The notes under the pieces are model-generated. The model had not been told where the DNA came from. It worked only from the letters and a program-made list of their open reading frames with translations, and searched no databases. A program made the position numbers and the translations under genes. From an uncultured Clostridia bacterium (GTDB lineage Bacteria > Bacillota > Clostridia > Oscillospirales > Oscillospiraceae): 33,623 nt of DNA. The stretch covers positions 1 to 33,623 of the forward strand of contig CAMFBN010000026.1 of the NCBI GenBank assembly GCA_945948535.1. Reading direction: 5' to 3'. The stretch's first letter is position 1. Each line of letters starts with the position of its first letter. Below are positions 25,601-33,547 of this stretch, one piece after another.

Positions 25601-28600
25601 GGAACGCAGGGTTGTCAACAAGGATGAGACCGCTGCGGCCCAGGAAAAGGCGGATAAAATCAAAGAGGAATTCCGAAACTGGATTTGGAGCGACGAAACC
25701 AGGCGCACGGAACTGGCAAAGCTCTACAATGAGACCTATAACGCCCTGGCAAATCCAAAGTATGACGGCTCCAGCCTGACGGTGAATGGTCTCAACGCAA
25801 CCTTTTCCTTGCGGGAGCACCAGGCGAATGCTGTGAAGCGGATTATTGCATCCGGCGGCAATACCCTGCTTGCCCACCGGGTTGGCGCGGGAAAGACCCT
25901 GGAAATGGCTGCTGCTGCCATGAAGCTTCGGGAGCTTGGCATTGTGAAAAAGCCCGTATTTGCTGTTCCGAAAAGCCTTGTTGCTCAATGGGGCGTAGAA
26001 TTCAACAGTTACTTCCCGGCGGCAAAGCTCCTTGTGGCAGACGATAAGAGCTTCAGCAAGGAGAACCGAAAGGTATTCACCAACAACATTGCAAACGGTG
26101 ACTTTGATGCGGTGATTCTCTCCTATGAGCAGTTCGGTAAAATCCCTATGTCCAAGGAATACCAGCAGCGCTTCCTCCAGGAGCAGATCGATGAGGTTTT
26201 GACTGCGATTGCCGAGGAAAAGGCGGAGAACGGAAAAGGGAGCCTCACCATAAAGCAGATGGAAAAGAAGGCTGCCCAGCTGAAAACGAAGCTGGAACGG
26301 CTGAAAATCCAGAGCGTTGACGAGGACAACGTGGACTTTGAATCGCTCGGCATTGATGCGCTTTTTGTAGACGAGGCGCACAACTTCAAGAATTTGCAGT
26401 ACACCACGAAGATGCAGAACGTTGGAGGACTTGGGAATTCCGACGGCAGCCAGAGGGCATTTGACCTGTATACGAAAATTCGGTATTTGCAGCAACTGAA
26501 CGGTGGTCGGGGCATTGTGTTCGCCACCGCAACCCCTGTGATGAACAGCATGGCGGAAATGTATATCATGCAGAAATACTTGCAGTCCGACATGCTGAAG
26601 CAGCTGGGGATCACCACCTTTGACGCCTGGGCAAAGCAGTTTGGCGAGGTTGTGAATACCTACGAGATCAAACCCAGCGGGCAAGGCGTAAGGGCAAAAC
26701 AGGTTTTCTCTAACTTTAAGAATCTGAACGAGCTTCAGCTGATGTTCCGCAGTTTCTCCGACGTGCTTACGGAGGTTCCCGGTTTGAAAATTCCGAAAAT
26801 GCGGGGCGGCGGTGTACAGATTGTGGAATGCGAACCGGGGAAATTCCAGAAGGAGTACATGAAAAGCCTGGAAAAACGGGCGAACAATGTGAAAAACGTT
26901 GATCCGTCTGAGGACAATATGCTGAAAATCACCAGCGATGGCAGAAAGGTCAGCTATACCCAGCGCATGATTGACCCGACGCTTCCCTATGAGCCTGGGT
27001 GCAAGCTGTATCGGTGCTGCGAGAACATCCTGAAGGAGTACCGGGACGGAAAGAACATAAAGACCGTGGACGGAAAGACCGGAAAAAAGGTTACGATCAA
27101 CGGGACGCAAATTGTTTTCTGCGATATGGCAACTCCAAAGGGAAAGGACAAGTCCAAGGCAAACGACGATGTTTCCACGGAAGCTGACGATTCCTTTGAT
27201 GCAGAAAGCGCACGGCTCTATGAGGACATGCGGGACTACCTGACGAAGAAGGGAATCCCCCGGGAGGAAATCGCGTTTATCCATGAGGCGGACACTGATC
27301 TGAAAAGAAAGCAGCTATTTGCGGACATGAACGCTGGAAAGGTTCGCGTGCTGATTGGCTCAACCGGAAAGATGGGCGTTGGCATGAATGCCCAGCGGTG
27401 CGTCACGGCCATTCACCACCTGGATGCACCGTGGCGGCCCGGCGATGTGGAGCAGCGGGACGGGCGGGCTTTCCGCCAGGGCAATCTGAATGACGAGGTC
27501 GCAAAGTATGTCTATGTCACAACCGGGAGCTTTGACGCCTTTATGTGGGACAAACTGGACAGAAAGAACGGATTCATCAGCCAGATTATGAACGGTGACG
27601 ATGTGGGCAGAAATGCAGAGGACACCGGAGACGTTACCCTGAGCGCGGCGGAAGTGAAAGCCCTTGCCTCCGGCAACCCGATGATAAAGGAGAGCGTGGA
27701 GCTTGCGGACGAGCTGCAAAAGCTGAACGGCCTGAAGCGTACTCACGATTCCGCTGTGATAAGGGCCAGAACGAATCTGCAAAACGACATCAAATCGATT
27801 GCTTCCCTGGAAATGTCCATTGAGGCAAGAAAAGCAGACCTGAAAAAGCGGACGGACACCTATTCCGAGGAGAAGTTCTCCATGCAGATTGGCGGAAAGA
27901 CGTTCTCTGACCGAAAAGATGCCGGCGAAGCGCTCCTTTCCGCGATTCTTACCAATGCGAAGACCGAAAACGAGTATGCGGAAATTGGCTCCTTTGCGGG
28001 CTTCCAGATTCTTGCGGCGAAATCCCAGGGGGAATATGAAGGTGTTCTGCGTGGCGCCTTCCGGTATGGATTCAAAGTCCATCTCAACAATCCCACGCTG
28101 ATGGCCGGTCAGATGGCGAAGAAAATTGCAGGACTGGAAGCGGATCTGAAAGCCCAGGAGGAACTGCTGGCGCAGACCATTGCGGACAAGGCCGCCCAGG
28201 AAAAGCTGATTGCACAGCCCTTTGAACGCCAGGCGGAGCTGGATGAGAAGCGGCGCAGATATGATTATGTCATGGCGGAGCTGAATAAAACCGATCAGCA
28301 GTACGGCGCGGATGATGCAGAGCAGCACCAGAACAGAACCAACACCCTTACAGACCGCGAGATTCTTTCCATGGCTGCCGACAAGATTCTGACGAACGAC
28401 GCTATTTCCATGGATGCGGCTGAATCGGATGCTCTTGGAATCTTCAAAAAACGTCTTAAAGACCTTGACAGCTTGCAGGAGCAGCGCAGAGACCTCGGAA
28501 AAACCTATAAGGAGCAGCAGTTCGGAGCCAATGTTGACCGGGGAAAGGCTGCTGAAACCCTGAAGCAGATGCGTGAGCTGGATGCAAAAATCCAGGAGGC

Positions 28601-31600
28601 GGAGAACAAGGTAATTGCTGCCGAAACTTCCCCGGCTCTTCGCAAGGTTCTTCCGGTTGCCAGACGCATTGTGGAGCAGAGCCAGAAGGCGCTGGACGAT
28701 GCGGTTTTGCAGCGGTGGAGAGACCGGCGGAATAATGCCGCTGCCATCAAGAAATATCGGGACAGAATCAGTAAGGATGTTACCGACCTGACTAGCTGGA
28801 TTCTCAGCCCCAGCAACAAGACGGACATGAAACATGTCCCGGATGTGCTGAAAAACACGGTGATCGAGTTCATTAACGGTATCGATTTTACCAGCAAACG
28901 GCAGCTCAATGGCGGCGAGGCTACACAGGCAGACATTGCTTTTATGAATCGTCTTGTGGCACTGCAAAGAGCGCTGGACAAAAATGCGGAGGACACCGGG
29001 CTTTACTCCGGGTACAATGACCTCCCTCCCGGATTCCATGAAAAGCTGAAAGAATTCATTGCGTCCGCTCAGGCAATCGTCAACGCGAAAAGCGGTCAAT
29101 CAGTGATTAACCAGATGACCTCTCAAGAGCTGAAAGCGCTTTCTGAGATCGTAAAGGCCCTGAAAAAACACATTCAGGATTTCAACCGGTTCCATGCCAA
29201 TGCGGTGTATCAGCACGTTTATGATGCCGGTGACGCAACCATCCGGGAACTGAACCAGTACAATGACGCTAAGAGCCGGACAATGGCCGGAGAGAGAATC
29301 AACAATTTCGTATTCTGGAATCAGATTCGCCCGGCCTATGCCTTTGAGCGGTTCGGTAACGGCGGAAAAGCCATCTATGACGGCCTTCGCCGGGGGCAGG
29401 CGCAGCTTGCGTTCGACACCAAAGAAATCGTTGCGTTCTCCGAAAAGGCTTACACAGAAAAGGAAGTGAAGGACTGGGAGAAGGAAGTGAAAACCATTCA
29501 GCTGGAAGAAGGAACCGTGAAAATGCGGGTTTCCCAGATCATGTCCTTCTATGAGCTTCTGAAGCGTGAACAGGCAAAGGGGCACATCTTTGGACAGGGC
29601 ATTCGGGTTTCCACCTTCCTTGCAAACGGAAAGAAGGTATCTGATACTGGGCACACCATCTCCATTGAGGATGCGAACCGAATTGTCGCAGAGCTGACTC
29701 CCAGACAGAAGGATGTCGCGGACGCGCTACAGAAGTACATGCAGGAAAAGGGCGGAAGCTGGGGAAACTACGTCAGTGTGAAGCGGTTTGGAGAAAAGCT
29801 GTTCGGTGAGGAAAACTACTTCCCGATCAACTCCGACGGCCGGCACATTGAAGCGGTCGCGGATGAAAAGATGGAGGGACAGAGCCTGTACGCGCTGCTG
29901 AACATGGGATTTACAAAGAAGCTCCAAGAGAAAGCGAACAATCGGATTGTGGTTTACTCCATCTTCGATGTGTTCAGCAACCACATGGCGAGCATGGCGC
30001 AGTACCACTCCCTGGCTCTGCCTGTTCTGGATGCCCTGAAATGGTTCAACTACCAGCAGAAGGAACGTGTCACCATCGTTGAAGACGGAAAGGAGCGGGT
30101 TCAGAATCAGGTTGTGGACAGCGTAAGAGACCAGCTTGACCGGGTTTTCGGTGTGCCGGAGGAGACGAAGCCGGGGGCCGGAAGACGCGGGTATGCGGAA
30201 AACTTTATTGTCGGCATTCTGAAAGCCTTCAACGGCACGGAAACCTATGGTATCGGCAGCGATGAAATCGGCCTAAACGCCCTGCGCCATTACAACATGG
30301 CGCAGGTGGCCTACAACCTCCGCGTCGTTGTGCAGCAGCCCATGGCAATCACCCGGGCGGCGATGGTGATCGACTACGGCTCCATCATCCGGGGAATGAA
30401 GCTATCTCCGAAGGCGATCCAGAAGAACATCGAGGAAATGAACCGGTACAGCGGTATCGCTGCCTGGAAGGACCTTGGGTTCTACGACACCAATATCTCC
30501 CGTGGCCTGACGGATATCATCAAGCACAATGAATCCTTCCGTGACAAGCTGGGGGATGTTGGCATTTGGGGCGCCGAGAAGGCAGATCAGCTCACCTGGG
30601 CAGCGATGTGGAGCGCCTGCAAGGAGGAAGTGCAGCGAAAGCGCGGAATCCATCCGGGAAGCGAATCGTTCTATGAGGCTGTTTCTTCCCTGTTTGAGGA
30701 AGTTGTCTACAAGACGCAGGTGGTTGACAGCGTTCTGACAAAGAACGCGTTTCTCAGGAGTAAGGGATTCTTTGCAAGGGCAACCGGCTCTTTCATGTCA
30801 GAGCCTACCACAACGGCCAGTATGCTGGTGGATGCCTTCGACAAGTACCGGATGGATTTGCATAGAAAACACACATCAGCGCGGTATGCCTGGGAGAACA
30901 ACTGGCGAAATATCGGCAGAACCGTCTATGTGTACGGGCTTGGTGCGTTGATTCTCGCTGCGGTGCAGGCTGTTGCAGATGCTTTCCGGGACGATGATAA
31001 GTACGAAAAGTATGCAGATAAGTGGATGGAGGCGTTCATCGGGAATTTTATCGATGAATTGATGCCATTCAATAAGCTTCCTATCGTCAGCGACGTTTAC
31101 GATCTTTCGAAGGAGCTGCTTCGCGTGGTCGGTGTGGATACTTACGGGAATCCTCCCGCTTCTGTATACATGCAGTGGTATGACAGCCTGGTAAAGGGGA
31201 CGGATATCATCTATAAGAAGATAACCAAAAATGAGAACAATAAGTACACCTGGTTCGGCGGCGCGTTTAAGCTGCTGCAGGCGGTTGCCGGAATGACTGG
31301 TCTTCCCATTGCGGCGGCAACGAGAGAGATCGTCACGATCTGGAACAATACCGTCGGCCAGATGGTTCCCAGTTACCTGATCCGCTCCTATGAGCAGAAG
31401 CCGGAGACGGAAACCAAATACAGTTTCATGGACGGGTATATGACAGAGCTGGAAGCCAGAAACGCACTGGTTCGGGACGCTGGACTTTCCGAGGAAGAAG
31501 CAGCGCAGAAGGCAGCCGTGATGGCGTTCCGGCGGGAGTACCCGGAGTATGCGGATGCAATGTTCTCCGAATCCTCTATCAGAAAGTACCTTGATTTCTG

Positions 31601-31826
31601 CAAGCCAAGAGGCATTGCCCCCGGCGTTTGCTTTGACGTGATTGCGTACAACAATGAAGCGACTGCCGATAAAGACGAAAACGGGAATGCGATTCCGGGA
31701 AGCAAGAAAAAGAAGGTGCTTGACTACATCAACCGGCAGAATCTCACGAGTATTCAGAAGGATACCCTGTACAATATGTTCGGTTGGTCTTCGGATACCC
31801 TAAAGGAAGACGCGCCCTGGCATTAA
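19659..31826 (+). CDS. Giant polyvalent protein: ejection domains, peptidase, DNA methyltransferase and SNF2-like helicase
   Basis: 4055 residues in one frame, with AGGAGG before the ATG. Parts in order: residues 1-560, helical, with Gly/Ala-rich membrane-prone stretches (TAAAGFAGARAGNLVGAV); about 720-900, a zinc peptidase with HEFTH at 811-815 and possible third ligand E867; about 1045-1095, a small domain with FRWSSKNKLWYGKAD; about 1130-1230, a low-complexity linker overlapping a nested gene; about 1270-1600, an N6-adenine methyltransferase with YVGWGG 1303, HYTS 1365, SAM motif EPSSGVGNF 1391 and NVPF 1457; about 2055-2620, a helicase with VGAGKT 2075, DEAH 2238 and QRDGRAFRQG 2599; 2680-3020, coiled coils; then a C-terminal ejection-type region with a hydrophobic helix near 3755-3775. 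DarB of phage P1 has a similar methylase-helicase pairing and protects injected DNA. The same role here is inference. Confidence 0.88.
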   Translation: MSDYFKKRMDSVFGSEETRKSSVDSSFIDSFVKDSNDFFTRAKTDFESDDTQFWDVRYAARQNTANNLRKRSFQIQQYLDENRDSMDKTEYDRIKTTLDDFGRRTAQSMFSLYRKNRQLGRREYSASDYETDQQDSGREETDSLEQEIRDLEAIIDGTDYDWTDVNQRNKASQAVDRLQDLQDRYTQSRYQEMLDTLSEKDRKALENTNGRDNTMAYGYLLQKGYSREDINAMYETMKREKTAEVSDKALETVYDKTGKNVGTAAAGFAGARAGNLVGAVTGTFQTVHDAAKHYLQGSQYNGTDPNALGYLPSRMAGAADQAVSDAIEGENGGILRKGAAFVYRGAANAADNLARMAVSSAIGGPALGEGVNSAFSFTQGFQSTYREAQEKGGSPLQGLLVGSVDGGMEVFTESKTFERWMNLKDPELIGEGVYEWLKSAAIGIGNEITEEEASYIANTIADAVVMADKSESAEYIKAAVAEGKTPAQARWELVKKYAHEMAVTAADTAMSTILMEGATGAVANYQYKKTYGGSSAELVQEGLESPEGTKSRDLAEQYQKKLDEGKSLSGAELQRLVNANEAQFAQETETQTDDETDSVPGLNVADSEMETTTEEPEKSVTLESLSEKYGPYAEAMRRNHLEGQNAEEYDRAFQIAYDMGKSGLNKDALSRVEALGSLKDSQKEIAYEIGQSAAAAEAKAQSAKNAEASNGKTGWHKGVVRGEGVKIADLTKEFNDPQRKAYSTLSTIAEATGIDIVLYKPQADENGVFQGEQGRFKWSDNTIYIDVNAGLSGEKDVGSLAKYTMLRTYGHEFTHFIEKWNPEQYNDFRKAVFETMENPEDLIETRLAQDSTGKMSYDDASREVVAESMTDILEDSQFLQKLADRNKSVFQILKDKLKEFVSNLKSYFKSLAKNGSREAKQLKKEVGDSISYLEGIVKRFDEIAVQAVENYQKTVAEDEVETETMEEDSATSSQKETETSFEEVFWNATPEERKEVVDAIDENMGGLTHMYPTELPALEPEETVSENAIEEPSVSQYDGFSVTANTERGTLEIRFDIKPSENVRNVLKENKFRWSSKNKLWYGKADQSEISKRISDAMNAAENSSASQEPVAENNQLLDKPAVNNTEEVTPNAETDVRGQEESNGALREDHQGGIPESEQPGEGNPRLLDEVEAEPVQQHEQEGTAGVPGERGPEAGRSGSGPDSERDGRSGGAGSGAVSDLRRDADVNQDDSGLSETVQREIEQKSTEKPKGENYSIGESLNLAKGEKGRYRDNVSALRLIHQLNHEGRFATKEEQEVLSRYVGWGGLDGAFGELAYNRETRKSEMRPKTGWEKEFQELRQLVTDGIISEEEYRGMSESTKNAHYTSMEVISAMYDGLKKLGFQGGRMLEPSSGVGNFVGGMPADMTSSVKSWTMVELDRVTGQIAKYLYPNNDVRIEGFQDANIPNDYMDVAIGNVPFGNYGVVDRTYPKRVTKSIHNYFFAKSIDKVRPGGLVMFITSSFTMNSQDNAIRQYLMDRADLLGAIRLPNTAFKGNAGTDVVTDILILKKRVPGTAYSGETFLEAPQKSIPGSWRTVNINEYFSAHPEMVLGKETVTRGMYGAETLTYAPLEDAGSLGDQIRSAFDKITGKMDYVQKSAQSVQKSAEKAVRKPKEGVYRRAQDGTITNGSGVAVTNADTAKRIGGMIDIRDAYRNLVERIQQGRTKEEIEKARKYLNQVYDSFVKENGLINDPKNKKAFEEDPYRFSLYALETDYQKGGKGKPSTAKKADIFTKDTIKANVTVTHAESVSDGLIVSINTTGGVDASLIARLTGRSQEEVTRELIGSRMAFKTRSGSLEAPETYLSGNVRAKLREAEALARNDKDFQNNVEELRRVIPKDVPYDEIHVTPGAVWVPTDVYADFIAHMLGGRNNGYGGPDVEVGYSNQTGEYKIRLNNARLKGNYHNTQEWGTSRRSFLDLFESLLGNGNVTVTDREIDANGKERRVVNKDETAAAQEKADKIKEEFRNWIWSDETRRTELAKLYNETYNALANPKYDGSSLTVNGLNATFSLREHQANAVKRIIASGGNTLLAHRVGAGKTLEMAAAAMKLRELGIVKKPVFAVPKSLVAQWGVEFNSYFPAAKLLVADDKSFSKENRKVFTNNIANGDFDAVILSYEQFGKIPMSKEYQQRFLQEQIDEVLTAIAEEKAENGKGSLTIKQMEKKAAQLKTKLERLKIQSVDEDNVDFESLGIDALFVDEAHNFKNLQYTTKMQNVGGLGNSDGSQRAFDLYTKIRYLQQLNGGRGIVFATATPVMNSMAEMYIMQKYLQSDMLKQLGITTFDAWAKQFGEVVNTYEIKPSGQGVRAKQVFSNFKNLNELQLMFRSFSDVLTEVPGLKIPKMRGGGVQIVECEPGKFQKEYMKSLEKRANNVKNVDPSEDNMLKITSDGRKVSYTQRMIDPTLPYEPGCKLYRCCENILKEYRDGKNIKTVDGKTGKKVTINGTQIVFCDMATPKGKDKSKANDDVSTEADDSFDAESARLYEDMRDYLTKKGIPREEIAFIHEADTDLKRKQLFADMNAGKVRVLIGSTGKMGVGMNAQRCVTAIHHLDAPWRPGDVEQRDGRAFRQGNLNDEVAKYVYVTTGSFDAFMWDKLDRKNGFISQIMNGDDVGRNAEDTGDVTLSAAEVKALASGNPMIKESVELADELQKLNGLKRTHDSAVIRARTNLQNDIKSIASLEMSIEARKADLKKRTDTYSEEKFSMQIGGKTFSDRKDAGEALLSAILTNAKTENEYAEIGSFAGFQILAAKSQGEYEGVLRGAFRYGFKVHLNNPTLMAGQMAKKIAGLEADLKAQEELLAQTIADKAAQEKLIAQPFERQAELDEKRRRYDYVMAELNKTDQQYGADDAEQHQNRTNTLTDREILSMAADKILTNDAISMDAAESDALGIFKKRLKDLDSLQEQRRDLGKTYKEQQFGANVDRGKAAETLKQMRELDAKIQEAENKVIAAETSPALRKVLPVARRIVEQSQKALDDAVLQRWRDRRNNAAAIKKYRDRISKDVTDLTSWILSPSNKTDMKHVPDVLKNTVIEFINGIDFTSKRQLNGGEATQADIAFMNRLVALQRALDKNAEDTGLYSGYNDLPPGFHEKLKEFIASAQAIVNAKSGQSVINQMTSQELKALSEIVKALKKHIQDFNRFHANAVYQHVYDAGDATIRELNQYNDAKSRTMAGERINNFVFWNQIRPAYAFERFGNGGKAIYDGLRRGQAQLAFDTKEIVAFSEKAYTEKEVKDWEKEVKTIQLEEGTVKMRVSQIMSFYELLKREQAKGHIFGQGIRVSTFLANGKKVSDTGHTISIEDANRIVAELTPRQKDVADALQKYMQEKGGSWGNYVSVKRFGEKLFGEENYFPINSDGRHIEAVADEKMEGQSLYALLNMGFTKKLQEKANNRIVVYSIFDVFSNHMASMAQYHSLALPVLDALKWFNYQQKERVTIVEDGKERVQNQVVDSVRDQLDRVFGVPEETKPGAGRRGYAENFIVGILKAFNGTETYGIGSDEIGLNALRHYNMAQVAYNLRVVVQQPMAITRAAMVIDYGSIIRGMKLSPKAIQKNIEEMNRYSGIAAWKDLGFYDTNISRGLTDIIKHNESFRDKLGDVGIWGAEKADQLTWAAMWSACKEEVQRKRGIHPGSESFYEAVSSLFEEVVYKTQVVDSVLTKNAFLRSKGFFARATGSFMSEPTTTASMLVDAFDKYRMDLHRKHTSARYAWENNWRNIGRTVYVYGLGALILAAVQAVADAFRDDDKYEKYADKWMEAFIGNFIDELMPFNKLPIVSDVYDLSKELLRVVGVDTYGNPPASVYMQWYDSLVKGTDIIYKKITKNENNKYTWFGGAFKLLQAVAGMTGLPIAAATREIVTIWNNTVGQMVPSYLIRSYEQKPETETKYSFMDGYMTELEARNALVRDAGLSEEEAAQKAAVMAFRREYPEYADAMFSESSIRKYLDFCKPRGIAPGVCFDVIAYNNEATADKDENGNAIPGSKKKKVLDYINRQNLTSIQKDTLYNMFGWSSDTLKEDAPWH
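23053..23343 (+). CDS. Nested 96-residue protein in an alternate frame within the giant gene (weakly TnpV-like)
   Basis: This frame is +1 relative to the giant gene and lies wholly inside it. Support: AGGAGG at 23038-23043 with a nine-base spacer to ATG; codon choice (ctg, aag, gag, gac, tac, atc) matching the rest of the phage; and a sensible helical protein (EDRKKAMEPYGKITREEYL, LAKEIHDYWMKWKPSLYN, KKELLEYLENEGQRLDDL, SGMDVPGALEVV). In the giant frame the same bases use many gga, cga, gta and ata codons and give a Gly/Glu/Pro/Ser-rich linker. The KPSLYN and later LEYLEN-GMD-AL pattern faintly recalls small TnpV-type proteins of mobile elements, but the match is weak. Function is unknown. 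Confidence 0.7.
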   Translation: MPKLMYEDRKKAMEPYGKITREEYLNLNSLAKEIHDYWMKWKPSLYNSMSKKELLEYLENEGQRLDDLAADLIQSGMDVPGALEVVRSQIYDEMQT

Positions 31827-31836
31827 CTAAAAAACG

Positions 31837-31870
31837 GCGGCACTGGGTTTAGAATCCCGGTGCCGCTTTT
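31837..31870 (+). terminator. Terminator of the giant gene, overlapping a late promoter
   Basis: GCGGCAC (31837-31843), then an inner GGG/CCC pairing, then GTGCCGC (31860-31866) and TTTT, with a run of A before the stem. It starts 11 bases after the giant gene's stop. The TGGGTTTAGA box of the next promoter lies inside its stem-loop. Confidence 0.82.
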
Positions 31871-31879
31871 GCTATGATG
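31844..31879 (+). promoter_or_regulatory. Putative phage late promoter, copy C (before collagen-like fibre)
   Basis: TGGGTTTAGA, 13 bases, then TTTTGCTATGATG, with extended -10 TGC-TATGAT at 31873-31878. The predicted start near 31885 leaves a leader of about 16 bases containing GGAGGT, which fixes the next gene's start at TTG 31901. Confidence 0.75.
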
Positions 31880-31900
31880 ACGAAAACGGAGGTGGTAATC

Positions 31901-33547
31901 TTGAATGACAGCCGAATTTCTGTATCCATCGATGTAAGCCAGAGTAATTCTCCTGTGCGGGTGATGTGCAAGCAGGGGGATACCGGTCGGGTAATGCACA
32001 TTTCCCTTACCGATGGCGGGTATCCTTACGTCATTTCCAGTGACTGCTATGCGGTGTTCACCGCCGTAAAGCCGGACGGGAAAATCATCTGCAATCCCTG
32101 CCAGATTGTGAACGATATCATTGTTTACACTTTCACGGCTCAGACTTGCGCCTGTCCGGGGAAAATGACGGCGGAAATCCGGCTCTATGGTGACGGGGAT
32201 AAGCTTCTGACCAGCGCAAGCTTCCTTATGTGCGTGGAAAAAACGGTATACCGTGACGGTGATCCGGTGGTTTCCGACAGCGAGATTACTGTGCTTACAC
32301 GATTGATTGCGGAGACGAACGCACTGAATCAGGAAATCCGGGACGGGCTTGAAAACGGTGCGTTTATTGGCCCACAGGGGCCTGTTGGGCCGCAGGGGCC
32401 GCAGGGATTGCAAGGCCCGAAGGGCGACACTGGCGAACAGGGGCCGCAGGGGATTCCCGGGGAAGTGTCTTTTTCTGAGCTTACTGAAGAACAGAAGGAA
32501 TCCATTCGAGGCGAGCAAGGCCCGCAGGGATTGCAAGGGCCGAAAGGTGATACCGGAGACACCGGCCCCCAAGGCCCGAAGGGTGACAAAGGCGATGTTG
32601 GCCCAGCGGGGCCAAAGGGTGACACTGGCGAACAGGGGCCGCAAGGCGAGCAAGGCCCGCAGGGATTGCAGGGCCCGAAAGGCGATACCGGAGATACCGG
32701 TCCCCAAGGCCCGAAGGGCGACACTGGCGAACAGGGGCCGCAGGGGATTCCCGGGGAAGTGTCTTTTTCTGAGCTTACTGAAGAACAGAAGGAATCCATT
32801 CGAGGCGAGCAAGGCCCGCAGGGATTGCAAGGGCCGAAAGGTGATACCGGAGACACCGGCCCCCAAGGCCCGAAGGGCGACACCGGCGAACAGGGGCCGC
32901 AGGGATTGCAAGGGCCGAAAGGTGATACCGGAGACACCGGCCCCCAAGGCCCGAAGGGTGACAAAGGCGATGTTGGCCCAGCGGGGCCAAAGGGTGACAC
33001 TGGCGAACAGGGGCCGCAAGGCGAGCAAGGCCCGCAGGGATTGCAGGGCCCGAAAGGTGATACCGGAGACACCGGCCCCCAAGGCCCGAAGGGTGACACT
33101 GGTGAACAGGGGCCACAAGGCGAGCAAGGCCCGCAGGGATTGCAGGGCCCGAAGGGCGACACCGGCGAACAGGGGCCGCAGGGGATTCAGGGAGAACGCG
33201 GTAAAGATGGGTACACGCCAGTGAAAGGCGTTGACTACTTTACTGACGATGACATTGCCGCATTCAAAAATGAAGTTTCTACCAATTCCGTATCCGAGAC
33301 ACTGACCGCCTCCGGATGGGTTGGCTCCGGGCCTTACACACAGACTGTCACTGTGGCGGGCCTGACGGACGAGCGGCGGGTCAGGGTCTACCCGGCATAC
33401 GGTGACGATATTGGCGCCAATCTCGCCATGCGGGAGGCCTGCGCCTGCATCAGCTACGCAAAGCGCAGCGGCAGCAATGTGACCATCACCTGTCTGGAGG
33501 ACAAGCCGGCCGTGGATGTCAGCATCATCGTGGAGTTGTACGTTTAA
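31901..33547 (+). CDS. Collagen-like tail fibre with BppU-like N-terminal domain
   Basis: 548 residues from TTG 31901. GGAGGT at 31888-31893 is seven bases upstream, while the in-frame ATG at 31874 lies within the promoter -10 and cannot be on that transcript. Residues 1-140 are a beta domain ([50 protein letters not shown]) resembling baseplate upper-protein N-termini. A long Gly-X-Y region follows ([18 protein letters not shown] units), interrupted twice by the same non-collagen insert [18 protein letters not shown]. The C-terminal 110 or so residues ([19 protein letters not shown] onward) form a tip domain. It probably makes a trimeric fibre for binding host surface or mucus. Confidence 0.82.
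   Translation: MNDSRISVSIDVSQSNSPVRVMCKQGDTGRVMHISLTDGGYPYVISSDCYAVFTAVKPDGKIICNPCQIVNDIIVYTFTAQTCACPGKMTAEIRLYGDGDKLLTSASFLMCVEKTVYRDGDPVVSDSEITVLTRLIAETNALNQEIRDGLENGAFIGPQGPVGPQGPQGLQGPKGDTGEQGPQGIPGEVSFSELTEEQKESIRGEQGPQGLQGPKGDTGDTGPQGPKGDKGDVGPAGPKGDTGEQGPQGEQGPQGLQGPKGDTGDTGPQGPKGDTGEQGPQGIPGEVSFSELTEEQKESIRGEQGPQGLQGPKGDTGDTGPQGPKGDTGEQGPQGLQGPKGDTGDTGPQGPKGDKGDVGPAGPKGDTGEQGPQGEQGPQGLQGPKGDTGDTGPQGPKGDTGEQGPQGEQGPQGLQGPKGDTGEQGPQGIQGERGKDGYTPVKGVDYFTDDDIAAFKNEVSTNSVSETLTASGWVGSGPYTQTVTVAGLTDERRVRVYPAYGDDIGANLAMREACACISYAKRSGSNVTITCLEDKPAVDVSIIVELYV
32411..32877 (+). repeat. Long direct repeat pair, 294-bp period, in collagen region
   Basis: A block of about 173 bp at 32411-32583 recurs at 32705-32877 with no difference seen by eye. 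It contains the non-collagen insert as well as Gly-X-Y units. The period is 98 codons, so recombination between copies would keep the frame. Confidence 0.87.
32522..33057 (+). repeat. Second long direct repeat pair, 375-bp period
   Basis: About 161 bp at 32522-32682 recurs at 32897-33057, apparently identical, and overlaps the other repeat family. The period is 125 codons. Together the two pairs make this stretch prone to in-frame expansion and loss. Confidence 0.85.

Noticed and set aside
19662..27284. Very long reverse-strand open frames (736 and 746 codons) opposite the giant gene.
   Set aside because: They mirror the codon bias of the giant gene, lack ribosome binding sites and give low-complexity or Leu/Arg/His-rich products; the + strand carries intact enzyme motifs across the same bases.
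31874..31900. ATG ATG at 31874 as start of the collagen-like fibre.
   Set aside because: It overlaps the -10 box of promoter C and has no ribosome binding site; TTG 31901 has GGAGGT seven bases upstream.
31823..33162. Long open frames on the reverse strand and in other + frames over the collagen region, including Pro/Cys/Gly-repeat products.
   Set aside because: They are by-products of the Gly-X-Y coding repeats; no start signals, and the + frame has conserved N- and C-terminal domains.
32411..33180. CRISPR-like regularly repeated sequence.
   Set aside because: Repeats are coding, long, variable in period and lack unique spacers; they encode Gly-X-Y triplets.
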